Part shown: positions 35,961 to 48,392 of the stretch, piece by piece
How positions within the stretch are numbered: the first letter of the stretch is position 1
How the letters are laid out: every line of letters begins with the position of its first letter
NCBI GenBank assembly: GCA_022579005.1
Contig: MU401468.1
Location: 88,925 to 152,924 of the forward strand
DNA: 64,000 bases
Direction of reading: 5' to 3'
Source: Poronia punctata
Taxonomy: Eukaryota; Ascomycota; Sordariomycetes; Xylariales; Xylariaceae
Translations under genes and position numbers: made by a program
Notes under the pieces: model-generated
The model's database searches: none
Told to the model about the DNA's origin: nothing
Seen by the model: only the letters and a program-made list of their open reading frames with translations

Positions 35961-37019
35961 ATGGAGTCTGAGGGCACTTCGGGCGATCTTCAGTCGAGAG
36001 TTCTTCAAAATACGCTGGCCGAGGTTGCTGCAAGGGGCGACACAAGCGACGAAGGACGACCAAGCGAACTGTGTTGTGTCATCTGTCTCGATAATATCGC
36101 AGAAACATGCGAGGCAAGACCTTGCAGGCACCGAAATTTTGATTATCTGTGCCTTCTGAGCTGGCTTGAGCGCTCTTCGAAGTGCCCACTATGCAAAAGC
36201 GACATTCATGAAGTGCTACATGACCTAGGCCACCAAGGTCCTGGCACAAGCCGCGTCTACCTCGTTCCACAGGTAGCCAGCAAGGTCCCTGATGAAGGAC
36301 ATGTGCCAGCACAAGCTCAATCACGTGTTTCGTCGTGGCGAGGCCAACGACAGGAGAGGCGACGATACGGCGATAATCGTCGCCAGCCGCAGCCTGCAAC
36401 CCAAGATGAAGCTATTGTTCGTCGTCAAGAGGTTTATCGTAATCGGCTATACTCATTACACGTAGGCTCCAATTCCAGATCACGGTACAGAGAGATTACG
36501 CCTGCTTCGTTCGAATCGGAGCCAGAGCTGCTGTCGCGCGCGCGAGCATGGCTCAGGAGAGAGCTACAAGTCTTCGAGTTCCTTCGTACACCTAGCGGTA
36601 CGCAGACCGATAGCGGGGATACAATGACACGGCGGCGTGCAAATAATGCCGAGTTTCTCCTGGAATACATCATTGCTATCTTGAAGACAGTGGATATCCA
36701 AGGCAGTCAAGGTGCAGCAGAAGATATGTTATCAGAGTTTCTAGGCCGTGAAAATACTCGGTTGCTTCTTCATGAACTACGAAACTTTCTACGGAGCCCA
36801 TGGTCGATAGAAGCTTGGGACCGCAAGGTGCAATACCCCTCGTCAGCCGTTGACCGAGTCAAAGATGACGCGGAAACCACCAGTCATCGAAGTGGCGGGC
36901 CGGTTCGTAATACGGGCCAACCGAGCCAAAGTCGGCTAAGAGGCGATTCTTACCGCCCAGCATACCCTATGACCCCTTATGACCGAACGGGTTCGTCCCG
37001 TCGGAGAAGGCCGGGCTGA
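35961..37019 (+). CDS. RING-finger protein, probable E3 ubiquitin ligase
   Basis: Single-exon frame of 352 residues from ATG 35961. The RING lies near the N-terminus: Cys39-x2-Cys42, Cys55-x-His57, Asp61, Cys64, then Cys75-P-L-Cys78, with the CLLSWLERSSKCPLCK block typical of ubiquitin ligases. The usual fifth Cys ligand after HxxC is missing; an aspartate in the NFDYLC segment is the likely replacement, as Asp serves in Rbx1-type RINGs. The rest is Arg-, Gln- and Ser-rich, with a helical stretch around 165-285 and a disordered basic C-terminus ending SSRRRRPG. The layout (N-terminal RING, long Arg-rich tail) is reminiscent of Topors-like proteins. Targets unknown. Confidence 0.85.
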   Translation: MESEGTSGDLQSRVLQNTLAEVAARGDTSDEGRPSELCCVICLDNIAETCEARPCRHRNFDYLCLLSWLERSSKCPLCKSDIHEVLHDLGHQGPGTSRVYLVPQVASKVPDEGHVPAQAQSRVSSWRGQRQERRRYGDNRRQPQPATQDEAIVRRQEVYRNRLYSLHVGSNSRSRYREITPASFESEPELLSRARAWLRRELQVFEFLRTPSGTQTDSGDTMTRRRANNAEFLLEYIIAILKTVDIQGSQGAAEDMLSEFLGRENTRLLLHELRNFLRSPWSIEAWDRKVQYPSSAVDRVKDDAETTSHRSGGPVRNTGQPSQSRLRGDSYRPAYPMTPYDRTGSSRRRRPG

Positions 37020-38244
37020 GCATGGGAAATAGCATCGACATGTGTCCAGGATACTGCCAAAGCCTAAAATCGGTGCTTGCTAGAACGCGTAAGACACCAA
37101 TGTGTTGCGGGTTGGCGACGGACCAGCATTCGTAAGCCTTTCCAGACTTACGTACTCAATATTCATCCTGGCCGGAATACCTCGGTGTGAAAAGCTCGAA
37201 GTAATCGACTTCTTAAGCTAGCCATTTGGTACTGTTGAAGCCACTATGAACCCATGATATCCTAGAAGAGAAATGAAGGCAAGTAAAGGTTACCAACGGC
37301 CTAGCCCAACAAATACTAACATGTATGTAGGGTATGAGAGTATAGTTTTATACGCATATTGTATCAGTAGAACAAAAGGGAAACATTGGGTTCTCTATAA
37401 GGACCCCCTTATCCTGGCTCCTACGTTAGAAGTTATATAAAGGGACGTTATACCGGTACTAATGTACGAGCTCACGCCGGTAAAATTCTCCAGCAACAAC
37501 TTCAGTCCGACCTATCGTAGTATTTCTCCCGCGAGACCGACTTGCCGCGGTAGTTTGGTATTCGTCGGCTTCTTGAAATAGATTCCACCAGACTCCTCGA
37601 AAGGGCGGGCACACAAATACAGTAAGGTCAATGTCCGAGACCATCAAACCTGCGGTTTTACCAGTCACCACTCCAGTATCGGTAATAATGAGTGCCAACT
37701 ACCTCCTATATACTCCATGAGTGATCAATGGTCTCGAATTTATCGGGCTCATGGTGCCTGATCGGTCAAAATCAACCGGCTCTTCCATCTAGGTGGTATA
37801 GAAGTTTCGCTAGACGAAAGAGGCGCACATAATCGACATCGTCTTCGACTACAACACGTAACAATTCAGGTTGAACTAGACGAACAACCCATTCTTCCGA
37901 CGTGACCCAATCTGGCTAAATACACAAAGACACCCACATGCCCTGCCGCGGCTTCGACTATTGGGTGCCGTCTGTTCGCACCCCCTATCTCGCATGACCA
38001 AGCTTACCATGAAGCCGGCCGGATTGCCATGGTACGGCTGGCCTAGACACGTCGGCAGTTGTATCGAGCTGTTGCGCGGTTGACCTTGTGCGTCGGCTCG
38101 CGGATTAAAAATAAAGCCCATGCCACCATCGCGAAAAGCTGGTGATATTTTTCTCACCTTGTCTCGCCGATAAGCCTCGTTCTCATCATCCCTGGCCCTG
38201 GTTGTGCTTTCTTCCCGCCTAGCTAAGAAACAAAGCCAAGGGAA
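37020..38244. other. Interval with a possible decayed gene on the - strand
   Basis: No intact gene. On the - strand, about 37,780-37,915 holds a stop-free segment after a TTTAG acceptor-like site that reads with normal protein composition (WVTSEEWVVRLVQPELL, then DDVDYVRLFRLAKLLYH). Another open stretch at 37459-37698 contains VSDIDLTVFVCPPF. They are in different frames and separated by stops. I recognise no family. Confidence 0.3.
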
Positions 38245-39768
38245 ATGTATTGGCGATCCTTCCTGACGGCCACGGCCATCGCTCGAGCCGTGGACGCTGC
38301 TGCGACTCTACGGTTCTCGTGCTCGCAACTCGTTGTAGACCGACTGGATCCGTAAGTCTCTGCGGCCTTCAACCTTTTTGACGAAACGATCGGACTTTGC
38401 AACTGACATACGGTAGCCTCGTCAACCCTGGAGCGCTTCCTTCTCCTCATCTTCACCAAGTTGTCGGAGGAAATGCATTCAACGCCTCGATGGATCCGGC
38501 CGTGCACGACCTGCCGTCAACGGCGACCTGCACTTCTTGCACACCAGTCGAGGATTTATCCAACTACTGGACAGCTACACGTAAGTATTCTATCTCTAGT
38601 TTCCTATGTCTTCAGGGTTTCAAGGCTAACTCGCGCCAGTGTTCTTCCGGTGTGTCTTTTGACTCAGACTATTAGGTATGACCTTGGAATGCTTACTGAA
38701 ACTCTGCTACTAGCGCACGGAACGGCACGTTTCACCGGGTAAACACGTTTGGCAATGAGCTCGGCTTCACTCAAGCAGCAGGAGGGCAAACCGTCTATTA
38801 CTTGTCTCAAGGTTAGCTAGCAACCTTACTGGTCCAGTCGATTTCCTAACCTCAAACCATCGCGGGATATTGCGTTCGTCAGTCATCGCATCCCGCAAAG
38901 TCCTCGACTTCTCATGAAATGAAAGCTAACCAAAACCTCCCGGTGTATTAGGCCAGGTGACCGCTTTCAAACCGGGCTTCAGAATGACAGTGGGGGACCC
39001 AAGCTTCCGCACCGCCGCGGAACTACAGGCAAAATACAAATTCATGGACTTCACGTGCCTACAGACGTCCATGACGAGAGGGGGGCAGACATTGAACTTC
39101 CCGACCACGCCCTGCCCGGCCGGCATCATGGTCAGCATCCGCTTCCCGACTTGTTGGGATAGTAAGAACACGGATAGCCCAGACCATCAGAGTCACGTCG
39201 CCTACCCGAACGGCTTCTCTTGTCCTGCTTCGCATCCTGTTACTATTCCCCAGGTGTTTTACGAGACGTAAGTTTTTTATTATCGTATTGACGTACCTAA
39301 CTAGTTGCCTGTGTGAATATGGAAGCTCTAGATTGGTTAACTTGATCTACATATAGGTACTGGGATACTCGCCCCTTTAATAATCCAGCTGATTGGCCGA
39401 CGGATGGATCGCAGCCTTTCGTATGGTCCTTTGGCGATGAGACGGTAAGTTCTCTCTCTGTCTCTCTCTCTCATGACAGTTCATAGATATTACTGTAAAA
39501 GAAAAGAAAAGAAGAAAGAGAAAAAGTCTAACCGTGTAAACAGGGCTACGGCATTCACGGAGACTACATATTCGGCTGGAAAGGCGACGCACTTCAACGC
39601 GCCATGAACCAGAACTGCAACAGTGACCTCTTTGCCAACCAGATCAACTGCCCTACGCTCCAGAGCCAGTCCCTCGCCGACGCCAATAAGTGTACTATCG
39701 GTAGGAAGGTCAACGATAACCTGGATGGTTGGCTCACAGAGCTGCCGGGTGGTATGCCCATTTCGTAG
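38245..39768 (+). CDS. Secreted DUF1996-family protein, seven exons
   Basis: Exons 38245-38351, 38417-38580, 38640-38649, 38714-38811, 38952-39267, 39357-39444 and 39544-39768 give 335 residues in one continuous frame. The N-terminus (MYWRSFLTATAIARAVDA) is a signal peptide. The DUF1996 hallmarks follow in order: FSCSQLVVDRLDPLVNPG, SPHLHQVVGGNAFN, CTSC with DLSNYW, the FFRARNG junction built by a 10-nt micro-exon, YYL, AFKPGFRM-x-GDP, CPAGI, PTCWD with DHQSHVAYP, CPASHPV and GYGIHGDYIFGW. DUF1996 proteins are extracellular or wall-associated fungal proteins of unproven activity. Conserved Cys and His residues are all present. There is no C-terminal WSC or GPI region. Confidence 0.9.
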
Positions 39769-41086
39769 ACGAGGAAAGGGGTGTGGATTTCGGGAGATGT
39801 ATGTATTCTTTTGTTGGCCAGGAGCTAGTAGAGACAGCCTGGGAATCTATCTGACTTGGTTTCTCTATGTCAAATCATGTTCCTGCTTATGATTTAGATT
39901 CGCGTGGACAGCATTCAAAACATGGCCAGGCGTGGTCTTTAGAACCTGTTGAAGACGCGTATGACATTTGTATCGGAATCACAGAACCAGGACCCGGGCA
40001 AGCTCAACTCTGACTTTAGGGGTACCTAGATAATCTAAAACAATGTTTGTATCCGCGTATTGTACGTACATCTGTTCTTGCGCTGCGTGTTCGATATCGC
40101 GTCCTTTACCCCCACCCTCAACCCCGCGCAAAGAAACACGCTAATCTACCCTTAGCTTTAGCGTCTGCCCTACGTCATTCTCCACTTCACTGACTTATCT
40201 GTACCTGTTGTAAACCAGAGACTGGAATTTATCAACACCAAGATAGGTATGTTAATAGGATTACGAAGGGGGGGATGGAGGGAGGCATGTAAGCATACCT
40301 GATGTTTCTATCAATTTAATGATCAGTAGACAAGGAATGATGCCATAAGGGTACAGCATTCTGCCCCCATTACAAATACGGTATACCCAGGTCGAGCATT
40401 TTGAGGGTAAGTGCCCACTTTTACAGAGGTCCTTGCCAAGCTTCACCCCGTAAGCTTCCCCACGCAGTTGGGATAGGGGATAATAGGTAACATGGTCAAC
40501 ACTAAAACAACACAGCCCATGCCACCGACGTTCATGTGATACCTCAGTTTCCAAGATATGCACCGCATTTGTTTGAGGCAGTGCTTTTGAAATTGTTTGC
40601 TGCGTTACTCTTCTTTAACTTTCTAACACTATTCCGTACTTATCAACTACGAGTAAACACATACATCCACTACCCTAACCTAACCTAGGTACGGATATTG
40701 ACATCTGGAGAGTACATACCCCTCCAAAGACCAATCAAGGATCCAACTATATGTCGCCAGGCGCGATTCGAGGAGATAAACGACATTTGATAGGACCTCT
40801 GCCACCTCTGCCACAGCAGTAATAACGGGACTTTGAACATTAACCTACTTGTCCATTTCGCAACACCCATTGAAACTACATTGCTTGTTCGCCTTCTTCT
40901 CTTTCCGGGCCAAACAATCCTACTCTATTCATAAACTACAAACATCCAAGACCAGGACCTGGTTTCCGTTTGCCTTTTTGCGTCGACCGCTTGATAGCAT
41001 CCGATAAGCCTCAACTCCCGCGGCATTGTCGATTATTGTTCCCCATACCACACCGACGGGAAACTCACCACAAGACACGTGTCGCC
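39769..41086. other. Intergenic region
   Basis: No gene supported. A - strand frame of 100 codons at 40261-40563 lacks family resemblance. One TACGAGTA is at 40648. The last ~150 bp is likely leader of the next gene. Confidence 0.5.
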
Positions 41087-42348
41087 ATGTCTCAATCGCA
41101 AGCAGGTCCGATGCTTATTAATATTCCTCCTTCACCCTCCAATCCAGAGACGCCTAGCGATGTGCCGTATGTGATGCTCCTCCCCCTTGCCACCCGGCAT
41201 GTACCGCCCAAAATGAAATGTATATGTAATAACCATCGTCGCGCATTTACAGTGGCACACCAACCAGTACTACTACATCTCTATCTGCCATCTCTACCAC
41301 GGCGATCAAGGACGGTCACCGCGGCCATGCCCACCTCGCCCTCGGCGGACCCAAAGGCCATGGTTACCACCCATCCACAAATAGTCTAGAAGCTGAGCGC
41401 GCCGATCGTATCAGTCGCCTTGCCGGCCTAGAGCGCGTCTCAACCATCCGGGCATCAAATCAGCAACAACAGCAACAGCGGAATAGCTCCGACGCCGGAT
41501 CTCCTCAGACGACCCCAACATCGACCGGCTTCCCAGCGCAGAATGCCACCCAGTCCTTGACTCCCGCATACTTCGACGCCAACGGCCAGCCCACGGCAGT
41601 AACCAAGATAAGTACTGTTGGTACCGCCTCGGCCACAGGAAGCGTCGGTCGGACAGCGGCAGAACGCTTCGAGGCTGACCTGACCGAAGTCGAGGAAGAC
41701 GGCATGAGCACAGACACGAACTACCGTAGTATGGACGTAGACTCTACCTCTGGCGCCATGGACCCCATGGACGAAGACCTGACCAGCCGTTCGGTGGGCG
41801 GGTTCGAAGACCGCATGAGCGACGACGGCACCGCCAGCCTCGTCGGTTTCGGAGAGGGCGCCAACAGCACCGTTAGCGGACCCATATACACCAGGAAAGC
41901 GCAACCCGGCGCGGGTATTGCCTGGGCATTGGAGCGCAGCAGCTCCGGCCTCAGCCAAGAACGACACCGAGATCTACGAGATATCCCCGCTAGCGACACG
42001 CCTATAAGCGCTACAACGGCCGCCGAACGCCGCGAAGCTAAATACGTCGGCGGAGTCGCCATAGACGGCGGAGGAGAAAACATGACTACTACCAATAACA
42101 ACAATAACAACAACGACGACGACGATGACGTATTCGTCGACACCACCACTCGCGGACCAGTCCCCGTCCAACAGCGCGGACAGGCGAGAACAAGCGCGCT
42201 TAGGGAAGGCGTCGGAGGCCCCGCTACACGTGAGGCTGCGGAGCGCATAGTCCGTGAGAGACTCGGAAACGAGAATCCCGGACCGGTTTTAGGCCATGGT
42301 CAAAGTAGTGAAAAGATTGGGAAATTCTTCTTTGAAGATAAGAAATGA
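41087..42348 (+). CDS. Low-complexity, largely disordered protein of unknown function
   Basis: Exons 41087-41166 and 41253-42348 give 391 residues; the GTATGT donor and TTTACAG acceptor keep the frame (SDVP then GTPTSTTTS). The protein is Ser/Thr/Pro-rich, with HAHLALGGPKGHGYHP, a charged LEAERADRISRLAGLERV helix, a Gln tract (about residues 105-111), acidic patches, an Asn-then-Asp homopolymer tract (about 312-325) and a short C-terminal motif KIGKFFFEDKK. No membrane segment or signal peptide. The mix of acidic and Q/N-rich low complexity is common in nuclear regulatory or signalling proteins, but I do not recognise a domain. Codon use and splice signals support a real gene. Confidence 0.75.
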
Positions 42349-45300
42349 AGAGGAAACGGGAAACGGGAAATCCCTTTGTTGTCGTCGCACTTTTTGCTTG
42401 CAGCACTCCATATCCCCCCCCTTTCGGCGTATAGACTTTACGGGACAGGTCAGGCCAGGAAAGAAGAATGATGATGATGACGATTTTCGTATTTTTGCCC
42501 TGTCTCCCTCGTTGAAGGGTAGGTACTTAGGCAGAGAGTGCGGGATAATACACACATACATACACACATACATAAATACGTAGTTTGTGTTTCATTTTAT
42601 TTTATTATCATGTGGAATGGACGAAACGAAACGAAACGAACGAAAAAAAAAACCCCGGAGAATTGGCGTTTGCTTCCCCTCTTCTTCTATATCTTGATAC
42701 CTACCGTCCGGGACGACCGGCCCGTACGATCGAACCAAACCATTGCTCAGGGGTAACGACAAAAATGCAGGTTATAATACATATATGATAGGTACCTTAT
42801 CCAGTATGAGTTATGAAAGCACAAAAATGTGAAGACAGACAAGACATGAGAGAATATTTTGACTTTTGTGAGAGATGAGATTTGTTTTATGTATTTTTGG
42901 ACCAGTTACCGACTACCTTGAGTAACTAACGACGGCAACGGCATCGGGTTTGGAAATACCTAGGTTAGTCTAAAAAGGGGTGTGTGTGGAAATCGAGACA
43001 AGGACTTGATATTTTCTTATATATATATATATTTATTTACTGCAGCCTAAATATCTGAGCCTATCATGCTAGTCTAGTGCGCGTGATACAAGGGATATAT
43101 ATATCCACAGCTCTCAACGTCGTAGCTTACCTTACCTTACCTTACCTTACCTATATAAATAGATCGGATAATATGAGAATACCCAGGGCTCAGACATGAG
43201 TAAACCACCCGGCTGGGTTTAGGGACCTTGCCTTCTAATTACTGGGACAGATAAGTCTCACTTTATCCAGCTAGACAATCAAGGGTCCGAAACGGTTCGT
43301 CCCTAGGATGTAAGACAAGGACACGGGTTCCGGAACATAGCAGATAGTCCGGTGCTGCTAGGTGCTTGGGCATCTGAAAATGTTCCCCAAGTCGCGTAAA
43401 CGGATATACTAGTATCGTATAGATGGATAGGCCCAGGCACAGTTGACGTGATGGATAGGAATAAAAGTGGTTGTTGAACCCCTTTGCCCCATGCGTTGGT
43501 CCAACTGAGGAAAGCTCGACTTCCCATGCCGGCATTGCCAAGTCGTCACCTGAGATGATGTTCGAGACTGCGAAAAGATCGCGCGTGTATCGTAGGCTAG
43601 TGTCGTGCCCCATCGCCATCGTGGCCTCGTACTCTGGAGGAACAGCTGATACGCTTGGTGTCTCTCGAATCTGTGAGAACCGGAGATCAGGTGCAAATCG
43701 GGGTAATCTGTTGGTATTAGTATCTGCCTGGGGCAGTCCATATCGTCAGATTGACCCTAATATGATATCGAAGGGGGTTGCCGCGGCTCTTATCCCAGCT
43801 TGTAAGCAGAAAATACACAGGCCGATCCCGCCTCACGTGGGAATATAAGGACCAAGCCCATATTGGCGACGTGAGGGCGTAAGATATGAAACACCGCTAT
43901 CCTTTCATCTCAGGAAGTTGTGTAGACACAGAAAGTGGCCCTTATCCTAGATAGGACGTAGGTGAGACAACGTAAGGTAAGACAAGGCAAAAAGTATAAG
44001 ATGGCATGTGTCAGCTTCAACAAAAGCCTTGGCGTGAGACTGTCAAGTGACGGCGTAGCAGAAACACCTCGAAATAAGTTATTGGCAGTATTGACTGGCT
44101 GCCTCGTCGGTGTCTGACGGGCGAAGGTAGTTCAACCCGCCCTCCGAAATGAGTACTCGTATGCCAGACTGCAATCGCTCCATGGACGATTGTTTCGACA
44201 ACTCCTTTCCCGAAAGTGTGAGGATGATGGGCCAGGGTTCCTGTTCCAGGGAACATAAGTTTCGAATCTCCGTGTCTTGCTTCGATGAACCTAGAGACAT
44301 CAGTCCTCCAAGCAGCGGAATATCCAGTCACGAATGCATGTCAGGGCGATGCATGAAACGATATTTCCTTCCGGGGGCCAGCAACGCACGACCGTGATGC
44401 ATACGGGTAGCCGTCAGATTCATTAATCTGGTACCGACACGTGAGACCTAAGGGATATTGCGAGCCACGAAGCAATGGTAGGCGGAATCTCACACATACT
44501 CGTAGTGGAGTGATGAAAAGTACCGTCACAAGATGAGAATGAAAATCGACCAGCTGGTCCAAATAAGCTCGACTGCGAGATTCCATTGTTGTCAGCTTCA
44601 GACCAAAAGTACCCAAGACGAAACCGCCCAAAACGAAGAGGCAGTGACGACGGGCCAGGCTTGGGCAGTTGATGTGAAAGCTTTTCCAATAATTCAAATT
44701 CATCGAATCCAATCCAGAAAAGTCCGAAGATGGAACACAGGAATGATGAATGATGGAACCAATGAAGATCATCGAGCCAAACGATATTGAGCCTTTCTTG
44801 AGAACCGGGGGGATTCCTGTGGATAAGAGAAGGTAAACCAATAGTGAGTGTGTGACGGTCATGTGTGGAGATTGCAGGCGACTGAGCTAGGTTATTAGGC
44901 GCTGGCGCGTTGTTGCGTGGCGTGGCGCCGGTCCAGTATTTCACAGTGCCTAATAGCGCCCATGGTGACCTCTACTGTGTATGTTAGAAGATGTTGGGAA
45001 CTTCAGGTTTGTCCGTTTCTCGTTGTACTCCCGAATTGGAAAAGCAAGAGATCCGATCTCGCCATCTCAGCCCAGCGAAATGTCCACACAATTTAATAAG
45101 ATCCAATGTAGATCCGTTGATGGATTACGACTGCTCGCTCCAGTTCTGCTACCACCAAGTGGGCCATCCTCACAGTGAGAAGTCGAAACGTCTCTTATTG
45201 ATACCGTCGAGGTACCTGAGTTTAGGTGCAGAATACACCAGGGGACGGAGTACCTAATTGCATTTTCTCACCCGAAAAGGATTTTCTGTAATACTGGGGA

Positions 45301-48179
45301 AACAAGCAATTCCTATCCCGATACGTGATAGAGACCGTTCGGAATTTTAAGAGTGATGAATCATTAATAACAGGGCATCTCATCGACGATAAGAAATTTC
45401 CTGGAATAAGGAAGAGCAAAAAGCGGTGCAGGCAAAAGGAGAAGGAAACAAGTGTCCGAGTGGCGTCTGGTATGTATTTGTGCAAATTAAAAATTCCCCC
45501 AATGCAAAATCCGGAGGGTTCGTCAGATTCCTCCATCATCCTGCTACACGTATATATCGTTTCGCCCGACAACAAGCGGACGCGCCAGGAACGGCATGTG
45601 AAGAGGCTCTGGGCCAAGGTCCTGCCAAAAGGAGTACCCGACAAGGACATGACACGCCTTGGGGGCCCCCCGGGTGAAGGAGCGCAAGTACCGTCGCGAT
45701 TTGAGTGAGATAAGAAGAAGGGCAAAACAAATGGGGCCGAAAGGCAGGCCGAGAGGAGTCTAGCACGCTTGGTCCTTGTTTTCGTCAAGGATTTTGACCG
45801 CTAAGCTAGGTAGGAGATCTGCTGTTTCTCACGCCAAGGATGATGGGATGGATTCTTTTTAAGATTGGCTCTCTTGGCACATCTCCGCTGTTGGGCGCCT
45901 TCCAGGCCCGCCAGTCCTAAGAGATTTTAGTCGGTCGGATATTATGGGTTGGTAGGGTGGGAGCTCTCGCAGACTCAAGCTTCTCCTGCCCAAGCTCTGG
46001 AGGTCCTGCACCTTCCTGTCCTGCAGTGAGATGAGATTCCGCCGTACCTTGCAGTAGTTGGCTTGGATTGAAGGCAAATGGAGATGGTACCTTCCCGTCG
46101 ATGCTAGAGTGGTACGCGCATAGGGGTAATAGCATCTGACAACCCGCCTAATTTAACAAAAGGGATGAACGAGGTAAGGTAACACGACATTCCATAACAG
46201 TCGATCTAAATTGAGATTCCAGTGACCCTGTAATCATAATGCCTGCTCTATAACAGCAGAAAATATCCTACCCTCAGTGCCTCTGTCAGCAAATGCGGTG
46301 ATAGGGGCAGATCCGGCTGACAGGGAAACTGGTCCTGTTGGCAGGACAGCTGCCTGGCAACCAACCAATGAGCCGTAGGAGAACAACTCGCAAAAAGATT
46401 TAAGGTGTTTGTTGGCGTCCAGTGGGAGCGCGTGTCGATCAACTGGACTGTTTGCAGAATTTCGGGTCTCTGGAGTACGTGGATGCGTGTTTCTCGACCT
46501 GTCTCATATGGAGAATATGCACGAAATAGTTACGCTATCTTTGTACTCGTACACACCATCTATCGGTCAGTTCTAAAGTGCTTCGGGGGAGAGCCAATGC
46601 ATCCTTCTTGTGTGCTGACATGCTGGCAATGAGCCGGACCATGGTACACCACCAGTAGTGCAGTGAATAGTCCATCTACTGTTGTCCAGAAAAGGTAAGG
46701 CAGCAATCGGTAGTATACAATTCACTTGACACTTGAAAAGACGGCGTGAGAATCCAGATCTCGTTCATTTCGCTTCCGGTAAGCCTCGCATCATACTGGC
46801 TACAATGATGATAAAAACATGATACATAGGTACCTAGCGTAGATTCAGGTTACAACCCTACTAGAGAATAGTTAAATTCCGTCCGCCCTGGGAAACAAGA
46901 AACGGTGACGAGGCAACGACGCACGTCACGACAGACGCTATGAAGCAACCAACTATACCTATCTAGACTGTGGTTAAATAGACTAGTGACACACTCGGAC
47001 ACAGCGGCTCTTGACTCAGAAAGTGGAGACGAAACAGATCCCCTAGCCCACAGAAGGAACACATGGAAAGAGCAGATTCCCGTGAGACTGCCGTGTGCAT
47101 CTGAAAGGAGTATTGGGATTTACATATGCCCCCGGAAGAAAAGAAAAAAATTCTGATAAACGGGTACATGCTAAGAATAAATCGAGGGCTTGCCAGGACC
47201 TCCGGCGGCGCACTAAGTAGGTAGGTAGGTGTTTGCGTGCATGCAATAGCATGAAGATACTATCAATAGACGGTAAGTAATCTAGGCACTCTAGGTAGGT
47301 AGTCCACCTACGTATAATAGTTAGGTTATGTAGCAGATATATAGGTATTTTAAGTCTCTTCGGTCCAATATTCGTTAGTACACCTAATGAGGTAACAAGA
47401 CGTACTAGTAGGTACAAGTACAATAGTTAGTCACTTTTAGACCCTAGGTGGTTGATGAAGGTATCCATGATGGCGACGAATGGAAAACAGCGTGACTGGG
47501 GACACATGGGGCTCACGTTCTCGTGTTCAGGGCTGTCAGGAAATTGTCGGCCGGTGTAATTTAGGAAAATACTGGCCCAAACACCGTCTGTCCCGGACCC
47601 TGGTCAGACCCTGGTCGAATGCGGTAGCGTAGGAGAGGAGGTAATGTACCCAATCTCCTAATCCAGCAGGCTAATTTAGGGGCCTGTACCTATGTAGGTA
47701 CTCGTACGTGTAATCTACCATGTACATACTCGCAGGTAAGGAGTAATTAGGTGACATAGAGATGTAGTAAGTAGGTCGGTAAGTCGTCGCGTTGGCGGGC
47801 CAGGACAGCACACCATCGTGGGCCATTCTGGCATCCTTGCCCTGACTGACCATTCCCAGCTCGGTTTTCGCGCCCGAGCTAACTCGAGCCAGGCTAAGCC
47901 TTGCCTTGCCAAGCTGCCGTTCCTCGGTTTGACTGGTGGAGTGAAGCTGGGATGATACCACACCTACCCCCTTCTGCCCCTTTTCTTCTCTGGCCCTCTG
48001 GTCCCCTTTCCCTCTTTCGTTACAGGCAGGACAGGGCAGGGCAGCGCCGGTCGGCTCTGTGAGTTGCAGAGATGCAACAACGGGCTTAGCCATTATTAGC
48101 CATGTAATTTCGCCAACGTTGCATGGACCCAGAGGAACCACAGTTACGGACGGGGCAAATGAAAAGGAATGCGCTAAGA
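42349..48179. other. Gene-free interval of 5.8 kb
   Basis: No frame here convinces me. The longest are - strand 44341-44862 and 44423-44944 (173 codons each, overlapping each other), - strand 45222-45788 (188 codons) and the opposing + strand 45325-45708 (127 codons, no ATG). None resembles a family and each is contradicted by an overlapping one. Simple repeats include a TTACC array at about 43,131-43,152 and an AT run at about 43,019-43,035. Four TACTCGTA copies occur (44154, 44497, 46544, 47699). Composition is normal, so this is not a RIP block. Confidence 0.5.
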
Positions 48180-48187
48180 TATATAAA
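48180..48187 (+). promoter_or_regulatory. TATA box of the GPI-type wall protein gene
   Basis: TATATAAA lies 213 bp upstream of the ATG at 48393, followed by a CT-rich leader (about 48,203-48,245 and 48,295-48,320), as in strongly expressed fungal genes. Confidence 0.55.
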
Positions 48188-48392
48188 CAGAAGATCACTC
48201 CTCTGTCCACCGTTTCTTCTCTTTCCTTCCTCACCACAACACAACTGTAAATACAGTCCAGTCACTCGCTTTTGCTGGTATAAACTTTGTCGCTTTTCTC
48301 AACTCAGTCTCTCGCTTTCCAGACAATAATACCCGTCCTCGACACATCTTAAGTAATATCTAATACTTTCAAACCCAAAAAACTCAATCAAG

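Noticed and set aside
41721..42248. 175-codon - strand frame
   Set aside because: It is the shadow of the + strand disordered-protein gene at 41087-42348, whose splice structure and composition are better.
44341..44944. Two overlapping 173-codon - strand frames
   Set aside because: They overlap in different frames with no resemblance to known proteins; hydrophobic stretches alone are not enough.
45222..45788. 188-codon - strand frame, opposed by a 127-codon + strand frame at 45325-45708
   Set aside because: The two contradict each other, neither has a recognisable domain, and the + frame lacks an ATG.
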